A stretch of 64,000 nt of DNA from Owenia fusiformis (taxonomy: Eukaryota; Annelida; Polychaeta; Sabellida; Oweniidae). The stretch covers positions 61,800,270 through 61,864,269 of the forward strand of contig CAIIXF020000001.1 of NCBI GenBank assembly GCA_903813345.2. The letters run 5' to 3'. Position 1 is the first letter of the stretch, and each line of letters begins with the position of its first letter. Below, one piece after another: positions 56,082 to 64,000 of the stretch. A program made the position numbers and the translations under genes. Under the pieces are notes generated by a model. The model saw nothing but the letters and a program-made list of their open reading frames with translations. It was not told the origin of the DNA and ran no database searches.

Positions 56082-56820
56082 ATGATATAGGGATAAAAGG
56101 AAGGTTCATGATAACACTTATATAAAATATCTTAAGTATCTAATAATGATAATGAACATATTACAATGTTACACAATGTTAGTAGATGATAATTAAATGT
56201 CAATTGTTGTTAGTGTAATATGTATTTTTCGCTTAATGCTGCAACAATTACGCAAGTATCAAAAAGTGCCACGCCCACTTTCCCCTAAAAGTAGTTGTGT
56301 GTGACTATATTTGATAAATATTATTGATTTATTGGAGCATTATATCAACTTTTTAGTGCTTTAGTGTGAATATATACATATTTATACAACCTTTGACAAA
56401 GTGGTAGCCACAAATTCCGAACATATTTGCAAATATTTCACTTTGAGAGCGAAGGGACATATTTGGGAGGAGGTCAAATTGAGAAGATTTTGACATATAA
56501 ATACTGTTTCCATGGTAACCATATAAGCTAGACATTTTAAATTTCTGGCACTGACTAACCATGGTATGCCCTGCCTACTAAAAAACTATGAATGTATGAC
56601 ATGCATTAGTATTCTTTTTATTAGGTGGTATTAAAGTACCCCCAAGGTTTTCTTGGGGTGGGGGTATAAATTGGCCCGAGGGCCGTCTGCCACCCCTACA
56701 TGAAGTCCAACTACCCAGAAAGTACCCAGCATAAGCATACAGACTGTTTGAAATATGTTGGAATGTGTGACCTTCCATGAAAAGCAGAAGTTACAATTAT
56801 CAGAGTAGTCCACAGTCTAT
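56082..56820 (-). repeat. ~740-bp inverted repeat, right copy
   Basis: The reverse complement begins ATAGACTGTGGACTACTCTG. Divergence from the left copy is moderate, with small indels, so the pair is not very recent. Confidence 0.85.
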
Positions 56821-57650
56821 AATTTCTAAGGAGATAGGAAGTGTATAACGTGTTTATCGATTTTGTTTAAAGATTTAATCAATTATCAAATTGTTTAAGT
56901 GGATAAAGTGGTCACACTTGCTTCAATTCATAGCGAAATCGACGGATAGAAACTGACCGAATTCCCGATATCCTACCCCGTATTACTGTAGGCTACAAGC
57001 ACAGTGACCTACAGAGGGCGCTATCACAAACAAGTACTGGACGAACCGATAAATTCCCGGGTATTGTAACGCCCTTGAGTGGCCCTTGAACTTCCCAAAA
57101 TCCATGCTATATCCTGGCCTATATAGAAATCGGGGATTTTTTGTTTACATAGGCGTACGTCGTACCTACATTGGCATCTTTACATAGGCATACGTCGTAT
57201 CTACATTGCCATCTTTACTACTCAGGCTGATAATGTCAAACTTATCCGTGCAGTTTTGAAAGTTCCAAAATAGGCGAAAGAAATGCTCCCGTTATCAGCT
57301 GCAGCCTCGTTTACGAGGTATTTGACTCCTGGGGATTCCCCCAAAAAACGTAGACTCGTATACGTGACTACTGCGGCTGCAATACAAAGTTAGTATTATT
57401 AATCTCCGATGGTTTCAGCAATTCAACAAAACACAAATTATTCTTAGGGGACTAAAGTAAGTGAACACATTTGGGAACTCAACTAAAAGTAAAACGTCTT
57501 TTAACAGGATTTAGTAACTATGTTACAACTGTTTTAAATCAAAAGCTCATTCTGCTTCTAAAATAGGTCAAAGGGACATCGTATTATCGTGTAAGAAACT
57601 GTAGGGTAATAGTATAAGTACTTAACATAACTCGCCAAGTTATATATATA
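56821..57650. other. No gene recognised; short direct duplication
   Basis: A 34-bp near-direct repeat around ACATAGGCGTACGTCGTACC and ACATAGGCATACGTCGTATC lies at 57148-57228. Nothing else supported. Confidence 0.4.
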
Positions 57651-59988
57651 CAGGGTGATCATAAAGTAAGATCAAAAGTGCTCTAACTTTTGTAACTATT
57701 AATGGATCTACATGTAGCTCATTTTCTCACAGAATGTTGATCTACTAATTATACATACACAAAATAAGTTTTGATATGTTACATTTAATATTGTGCGTTC
57801 TATGGTAACCATGGCAACCCAAGTCAAGCCCCGGAGCAGTCAAAAAAGAAAGAAAATAGTGTGATGTTTTCTTTCTTAATGGTTTTATACTTTGGGAATA
57901 CCGCCATATTTTGTTATATTCAATGCATTCTTCTATATTATTATTTTCTCACTGTTCATTTTAGGTGTTCTATATATTTGCTATCATGTTCAACACACTT
58001 TTTCGATGTTTAATCCAGTCCATGAATACATGTTTGAATGCCACTCGCAAGAAAAGACCAAAGTTGGTATATCAATTCATCCTGCATTGAGATAATGTAC
58101 CTTGCCAGACAGCAAGTTTAACATGGAAGTAAATGGAAAGCTAAGGGTTTGAACAACTGGGTATGGCCCTTACTCACCAGACATGGCTCAATCAGACTGT
58201 ATGGGAACTTAAAATATGAACTATGGGGAGAATTTTTGATTAAAGACGAGGATCTCAAAAAGTTTTTATTCGACGGGGTGCATGTGATAAGTGAAGGTGG
58301 TTTTAAACATGTGTTCATGGACTTGATTGAATGTCCCTAAACATGTGTTGAACATAATAAATGTAACATATCAAATTTTATTTTGTGTATGTGTAATTAG
58401 TACGAGGGGTGATCAATAAGTAATGGACGCTTTTTTACACAGATGCTTTTTATAGACCAATTCCTTCGATTTTCTTACCAGTGATACATCATTCAATTAT
58501 CTCTCAACTCTAAAGATTTGAAGACAATGTATATATTACATGTTGATATATCTTTATTTCCGTGAAGGAGGTACAGGTACCCCGGATCCGACATTTACGT
58601 CACATATTCTGAAGCTATTTTAGATTGTTTAACATGCAATGCAGTTGAATGCAGGCTGAACAAAACAAACCATTATGGCCATGAATTACCCCATTTTTTA
58701 TGCCATAGTTGATTTTGAATATTTTATCATCACTATGTGGTATTCATGCCACATTCATTCCACAGGGCTCTATAAATACATGTAGGTTCCATCAAGTGCT
58801 ACATGTACACAATTCCTCATCCTCTTAACTCAAGATTGTGAGACAAGGCTGAATACATTCTCTGACATGGTAGGAAGATGCAGTTGCATGAGTTGTTTTA
58901 TTTCATCAATGTCAATAAACCTGCATCCTTTCTCTATAGAAATATGTAATGTCCGGGGCTAAGGCCGTCGGTGGCGATATAATACTTGTATAACAGAAAA
59001 CTAAAGTTAAAATAGTATATAAAATCGTCTATTCCAACTAAACAAACACAGTGTTCTCTGTACAATCTCAAAGCAACTACTGAGGCTGGGCCAACACCCA
59101 AACTCAAGTGAGTTTCCATATATGGAAGTAACACAATACAAAACAACATTGAACATACATGAAAAGCTAAAAACTGGTTTGAAACAAAAGAAAGTGAAAA
59201 GGCAAGGCATGGCAAACAAGAGGATTAAAACATTTGGCACTGATACAATAGTAACCTAGGGACCTGTTAAAATGGGAATAAGGGAAATATATAGGACTGA
59301 TCAATATGAAAAGTGAGAAATATGAAAGTATGAAAATGGCCATGTTACAAATATGTAGTATAGAAATAAACAAGTCACATGTGAGCAGATCTGGACAATA
59401 TGATGCATTGGCCAAGGGCTCAATTTTGAGGTCCAGGGATATTGTTTTCTGAACATTTTGAGATCGTGGGCAGGTGCATTGTCCATATGGAGTAGGGTGT
59501 TCCCTTCTCTCACCACCCCTTTCTTCCACAATGCTTTCTCAAATTGACCTGCAAACCCCTTCCATACAACACTCTGATATTACAATACTTTCTGTTTATG
59601 TGTTACCAGTCAGCAAATATTTCAAACAACACAACACTTGTTGCATATAAAAAGTTCGAATCTAACTGAAATTTACCAAACTGGCTAAAAACTGAATATG
59701 TGACGTAAATGTCGGTCCCGGGGTACCTGTACCTCCTTCACGGAAATAAGGATATATCAATATGTATTATATATTTTGTCTTCAAATCTTCAGAATTGAT
59801 AGATAATTGAATGATGTATCACTGGTAGGAAAATCAAAGGGATTGGTCTATAAAAAGTATCTGTGTAAAAAAGCGTCCATTACTTATTGATCACCCCTCG
59901 TAGATCAACATTCTGTGAGAAAATGAGCTAGATCCATTAATATTTACAAAAGTGAAAGCAGTTTTGATCTTACTTTATGATCAACCTG
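57651..59988 (+). mobile_element. Mariner/Tc1-like element (outer), deleted, carrying a nested element
   Basis: TIRs start CAGGGTGATCATAAAGTAAG on the left and, inverted, CAGGTTGATCATAAAGTAAG on the right; similarity extends about 150 bp. TA flanks both ends. Near 58090-58215, in shifted frames, a transposase remnant shows DNVPCQTA and YSPDMAQSD, the usual last two catalytic-Asp blocks. Without the nested element it is about 0.84 kb. Its right end is 34 bp before the synthetase exon's splice acceptor, so it sits in the 5' intron. Confidence 0.82.
58403..59900 (-). mobile_element. Mariner-like element nested in the right TIR of the outer element
   Basis: Termini CGAGGGGTGATCAATAAGTA and the inverted copy, flanked by TA (58401-58402 and 59901-59902). 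TIR similarity extends about 200 bp, including GTGAAGGAGGTACAGGTACC. On the minus strand, frames around 59170-59530 give NTLLHMDNAPAHDLKMF and, shifted, YCPDLLTCDLF, the mariner DNAPAH and YSPDLAPCDFF blocks. The N-terminal half of the transposase is absent or unrecognisable. The outer TIR reads GTTGATCTACTAATTA when intact, and the insertion splits it at that TA. Confidence 0.85.
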
Positions 59989-60009
59989 TACATCTGAAAT
60001 ATATAGTCA

Positions 60010-60024
60010 CTAATTTGATTTCAG
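60010..60024 (+). promoter_or_regulatory. 3' splice site before the synthetase exon
   Basis: CTAATTTGATTTCAG: a branch-like CTAAT and a pyrimidine-rich tract end in AG. It implies a 5' exon further left and that the in-frame codons before 60025 are intronic. Confidence 0.65.
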
Positions 60025-60041
60025 GTCAGTTGTGGTTCAGG

Positions 60042-61808
60042 ATGCAGAACCGTTGTGGCATCACACTACCTACAAAACCACTTTCAAAGTCTTACCTCCA
60101 TGGGGCGTCTTGTCACCCACTCGAAACATTAACTCTTGCTGAAGCTCTGGAAAATACAGCCGTGAAATACCCCCAGAAAGAAGCGATGATTTATTATTCG
60201 ATAAACAAAAAGAAGGATGTGTTAGTGTTCGAAGAATGGCAAAGCAAATCGAGAAAAATTGGTGCAGCATTGAAGAAACTTGGCATCAACCGCGGTGACA
60301 ATGTCGCTATACTGGCGCCTAATTGTAATGAGTTTCTAATCGCTGCATGGGGCGTCCTCTATATCGGAGCTACTGTAGTCTGCCTAAGCTACGAACTAAA
60401 AAGTGGGGAGGACATTTTCAATAAATTATCGATCACTAAATGCCGAGGTCTCTTTATATATAATGATAACAATCCTATGACCAAACAAGTTCTAGAACGT
60501 CTCATGAATTGTGATAAAGGCTGGTATCGTTATGAGTACGCAACGCCGGTGGTTGTTACCATTGGGATTACCTTTGATGGTACTAAATCATACGATCAAC
60601 TTTTGTCCATCTCTAAACAAGCTGACGTCGATGATGTCATCAAGAATATGTTCAAACAGAACTGTGAAGATATTGCCTTCATAGCCTTAACATCAGGTAG
60701 CACAGGAGCACCTAAAACAGTCCCTATAAACCATCAATCCATATTAAATGCATACTACTTCTCATGTAAACTCAGAGGTGGAATGGACGAAGGAAGCATA
60801 TTCTTTAATGATGGCCCGTTCACTTGGCTCGGGGGTCTGATGCTGCCTGTTAGCGTTGTCAGGTTGGGTGTAACGGGTGTATCGATTCATACAAGTGCGA
60901 CTGTGAGTGAAAGGCAAACTGATTTCACACTAAAGTGCATAAAATCTGAGAGATGCACCCATATCATGGCGATGGCCTACCTCATGTATGATATCATCAA
61001 AAGTGATTCCGAGATGAAATATAGTATAACAAGTTTGGAAACCATATTTATCGGTGGACAGAAAGTTCCAATAAATCTTGTGGAAGGAATGAGAGATGTT
61101 TTCAAAGCTCTTACAGTTGTAAACCTCTATGGGGCTAGCGAAATTGGCGGTGCTGTTGTAACTACAGACATATGCGACCCTCTTGTAGTTGATGGCCGCG
61201 TTACAGTTGGATTCCCAATCCCTCACGCTGAAGTGAAATTGATTGATGAAAATGGTTACATTGTTCCCATTAATCAACCTGGGGAGGTATGTCTGAGGGG
61301 GCATAACTGGGTCAGCAAGGCTTTTCAAGATGAACATGGCTGGTTTCACACAGGTGATATTGGGGAGATGGATTCAGCTGGAAGACTGTACATATTTGGA
61401 CGTTGCAAAGACATGATTAAACGTGGTACGCTTTCAATAGTTACAGGTCCACTTGAACAGACCCTTGCTACGAATGAGAGCATTGAAGGTGTGTACGTGG
61501 TAGGTGTACCAGATGAAAGACTCTATGAGGAGATATGTGCTTGCATTGAAGTGAAACCTGGTGCCAACCTTACTGCTGAAGATATGAGAAACTGGTGTGA
61601 TGAGGTGTTCACTGCAGAGGGAACAGCAGATGGCAAAAGCATGGCGCCAAAATATTTTGTGTTTGTTGACAGCTTTCCTCTCCGACCAAATGGCAAACTT
61701 GATAGGATTCAGTTGAGAGCTACGGCCATGAAACAACTTCACCTGCCATACATATCTGATGGTTTCGCTCACCGTGATTCTAATTCTACAGGCTTGAAGG
61801 CAGAATAA
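60042..61808 (+). CDS. ACSF2-like acyl-CoA synthetase (ANL superfamily)
   Basis: 588 residues from the Met at 60042. The enzyme would activate a fatty or other carboxylic acid to acyl-AMP and then acyl-CoA. Motifs in order: N-terminal SYLHGASCHPL typical of ACSF2; P-loop LTSGSTGAPKTVPI (about 216-229); the substrate/adenine-pocket motif LYGASEIGG (362-370); GWFHTGDIG with ATP-ribose-binding Asp near 439; hinge GRLYIFGRCKDMIKRG (447-462); and the C-terminal catalytic Lys in RPNGKLDR (about Lys552). All key residues are intact and length is usual for the family (about 600). No clear mitochondrial presequence and no C-terminal peroxisomal tripeptide (it ends LKAE). The 1.77-kb coding region is one exon, unusual beside the 23-exon RMC1. 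It could be a retrogene or a family member with a large exon. A splice acceptor at 60024 shows there is a 5' exon; an upstream GTG start at 59952 is rejected. Confidence 0.93.
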   Translation: MQNRCGITLPTKPLSKSYLHGASCHPLETLTLAEALENTAVKYPQKEAMIYYSINKKKDVLVFEEWQSKSRKIGAALKKLGINRGDNVAILAPNCNEFLIAAWGVLYIGATVVCLSYELKSGEDIFNKLSITKCRGLFIYNDNNPMTKQVLERLMNCDKGWYRYEYATPVVVTIGITFDGTKSYDQLLSISKQADVDDVIKNMFKQNCEDIAFIALTSGSTGAPKTVPINHQSILNAYYFSCKLRGGMDEGSIFFNDGPFTWLGGLMLPVSVVRLGVTGVSIHTSATVSERQTDFTLKCIKSERCTHIMAMAYLMYDIIKSDSEMKYSITSLETIFIGGQKVPINLVEGMRDVFKALTVVNLYGASEIGGAVVTTDICDPLVVDGRVTVGFPIPHAEVKLIDENGYIVPINQPGEVCLRGHNWVSKAFQDEHGWFHTGDIGEMDSAGRLYIFGRCKDMIKRGTLSIVTGPLEQTLATNESIEGVYVVGVPDERLYEEICACIEVKPGANLTAEDMRNWCDEVFTAEGTADGKSMAPKYFVFVDSFPLRPNGKLDRIQLRATAMKQLHLPYISDGFAHRDSNSTGLKAE

Positions 61809-61821
61809 TGAGTTTTATGAC

Positions 61822-61827
61822 AATAAA
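61822..61827 (+). promoter_or_regulatory. Poly(A) signal of the synthetase gene
   Basis: AATAAA begins 14 nt after the stop codon; T-rich sequence follows (TTTGTTATCATTTTTG). This would give a very short 3' UTR of perhaps 30-50 nt. Confidence 0.6.
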
Positions 61828-64000
61828 GGCTGTAAATATGTCGCTTTGTTATCATTTTTGCCACTGACCTTTCAAAGTCCAGTCAGTATACGAAGGTACA
61901 TCCATAAATTACCAGAGTAAACCAAGACTTGAGTGTTATGTTGATATTAAATATAGAGTCCCAAAATTTTGAGTGATAAAGGTCAAGGTCAAAATTTAGG
62001 TCATTTTCTTTATTTTTTGCGATTACCACAATATTCTTCAAATTTTGCTTGTGAAGAATAGAACACATTCGTTTTCTTTCTCATTTTTTCATCAATATCA
62101 GATGTCTATAGAGTCTAAAAACGATTTAGAGAAGTTTTACGAGAGTTTAGGGATAAGGCCTCATATGGTGCAAACTTGCAAATGTATTTCAAAAGAAACT
62201 TCAATCATTCATCGCATGAATCCGTTACATATCATCCATTACATTACCAAAATCGAAACTAAAAGTCTGTATAATATTACGTTTTAGTAAATCAAGTAGG
62301 CTAGCCCATTACCATATAAAATGTAGAATTAATAAAAATCAACTGTTTGAGAAATATTGTACATTAATTTACGTGCCCTTTGATTTACATACAAGTATAT
62401 TAAGGCCAAGTAAGCACAGAACGATACGAGCGAGGTTAAGTTACACGTTTTCAAGAGAACCTATACGTGAGCATGCAATATTTCGACCCCGGGGATTACT
62501 GTTACGCCCTCAATCCACTTTTCCTGGGACTCAATTACAATTATTTTCCGTATACCAGTAGATACCTTTTCAGCCAAGAAAACAGTTCAAATGGAAGAAT
62601 TAACTCCACAGAGTAATCTCGATTTGAAGAAATGGTCTTGGTACGAGATAACAGAGGTCCATAATTCTACACGTTCGCGTACAAGTTATCTTTTAAAAAC
62701 GTGTATCTTATCCTCCCCATTATTGTAAATTTATGACACATGTACATTACTCGAGTCTGCCTTGAACCAGAAGAACGAGATAAGTGTTGCACTTACTTTG
62801 TCGTTTATTTTTAAGTGCCCGCTTTTTCTGGCTACGTATAGCACAGAGTTTACACCAACGACTCTTCACTAGCTAATTAAACTAAAAAATAGTTGATTTT
62901 TATATATCTACATCATTTAGTAGGGTTTAGGGATATAAGCCCTGGGTTCAGGGCATTGTATGCTGAATCATACCATTGGAGGCATTGTTTCCAAATATTT
63001 GCATGACCGCACAAACTCTTTTCACACATGGCAAAATATTTTCTACAAAATCACCTAAAAGAAACAAAATCACTAAACGAACATATGTTTTATGAAACTT
63101 TTGCAAGGGCCATCAAGTTGGTAACGCATCAATTTCAATCTGTGAGTCTAACTCACATGGTGTTATCATCATATCTCATTGGGACCCTTAGTTTCCATTG
63201 ATTATCACAAAAAACAAATTCAAAGATTATACTGTATTATTATATTTCATTAATTAATTTCACCCCATGCATGCACTCAAGTTTGCCTCTCAGGACAAAA
63301 CCGACACTTAGAGCCTGTTTTGTCAAACGGTCATAAAATCTTGACCATTTCGAATAAACCGATGAATTTAATAGAATGAAAGAACATTGAACAAGGTGCC
63401 AAATATGACTTAAAACGGTTAACCCATACCGGATGACTGAGTTACTAAGATTTGTTTGGGTTACTTTTTTTGGCTCACCATGTACATGTGTTAGATCGTA
63501 AATCGATAACTCAAATGTAAAACTAATAATCATATTATCGGCCTTACAACATTACAGAGGTATGTTAAAAAGCTTATAGAATCTCAAACACAATGCGTTT
63601 CTGACTGCAGTATTCTAATTACTTTTCAAGTATATAACCTACAGAGTTGGCCAAAAAACGTCCACATTTTTGTTTCTGCTACAACGTTGTTGATATTACA
63701 CATGTATAAACTATATATCAATTGAAAGACAATTCAATTTCCAACAAAATGGTATGCAATTCATTATAAATGAATATTTGTCTTAAAATATTATTGTCTA
63801 AAATATTATTTTACCACAGGGGTCAAAATCATGATTTACCAATTGCTGAATACAGATTGCCAAGAACTGACCAGACAAATCTAATCCCTATGTCAGCCTT
63901 GGGAATATGATTCTAATTATAGAAGGTCAAAATTTTTCATTTATATATCAAATGAAAGAAAATTGATTTACGAATGCGATATTATTGAGTTATTTTACCA
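61828..64000. other. No gene recognised; possible transposon end at the window edge
   Basis: The ORF at 62045-62287 begins with MSIESKNDLEKFYESLGIRP after an AG, but I do not recognise it and no donor is evident. Near 63641, ACAGAGTTGGCCAAAAAACG resembles a Tc1/mariner terminus whose body would run beyond the window. Confidence 0.35.

Noticed and set aside
52250-56820. Autonomous Polinton-type element because of the long terminal repeats
   Set aside because: The interior has no polymerase, integrase or capsid-like frame and the span is far too short; two inverted non-coding repeats explain the data.
58934-59240. Two overlapping minus-strand hydrophobic ORFs
   Set aside because: They lie inside the nested mariner, in frames different from its recognisable transposase blocks.
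59952-60041. Upstream GTG start extending the synthetase by 30 residues
   Set aside because: The extension lies across the mariner terminus and a 3' splice site, so it is intronic.
62045-62287. Small gene starting MSIESKNDLEKFYESL
   Set aside because: Unrecognised, no donor site or poly(A) signal, and the second half is low-complexity.

Overview
This is eukaryotic, AT-rich genomic DNA with short spliced exons, long introns full of repeats and many non-autonomous DNA transposons. The gene content (an ABRA-like costars protein, RMC1, an ACSF2-like acyl-CoA synthetase) is metazoan. The mobile-element set fits a marine invertebrate: several tandem-repeat-cored elements resemble the 'pearl' elements known from bivalve molluscs, alongside mariner, non-LTR elements and tRNA-derived SINEs. 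A bivalve or other lophotrochozoan is my best guess. That is inference, because no species-specific marker was recognised.

Layout. Positions 1-6436 hold hairpin MITEs, a TTAA-flanked element and the 3' flank of a minus-strand gene. Positions 6437-7021 encode that gene's terminal exon (actin-binding Rho-activating/costars protein). Positions 8.7-14.6 kb form a nest of decayed transposons: a mariner relic, a tandem duplication with a 1.67-kb TTAA element in only one copy, a LINE relic, and a 5'-truncated LINE whose 3' UTR received a 546-bp TIR element. Positions 14840-38299 (+) hold RMC1 (C18orf8/Mic1), reconstructed here as 23 exons giving 661 codons with all phases consistent. Its introns carry a second copy of the same LINE, a SINE broken by two TIR elements, and four elements with internal tandem-repeat cores. 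Positions 38.3-57.6 kb hold no certain host exon except one candidate 10-nt first exon; they contain long inverted repeats, palindrome-rich elements and a LINE with an 858-codon ORF. Positions 57.65-59.99 kb are a mariner-like element with a second mariner inserted into its right TIR. Positions 60042-61808 (+) are an uninterrupted ACSF2-like acyl-CoA synthetase exon with a poly(A) signal. The last 2 kb show no gene.

The most unusual observation is inside RMC1. Five of the 23 exons (6, 10, 19, 20, 23) sit in, or form the end unit of, an independent tandem duplication; four of these copy a splice boundary. Units range from 30 to 243 bp and copy number from 2 to 12. The result is dozens of extra splice donors and acceptors in one otherwise conserved single-copy gene. 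RMC1 works with MON1-CCZ1, the Rab7 GEF of late endosomes and autophagy, so a functional product should be under constraint. The three host genes are not an operon and show no functional link.
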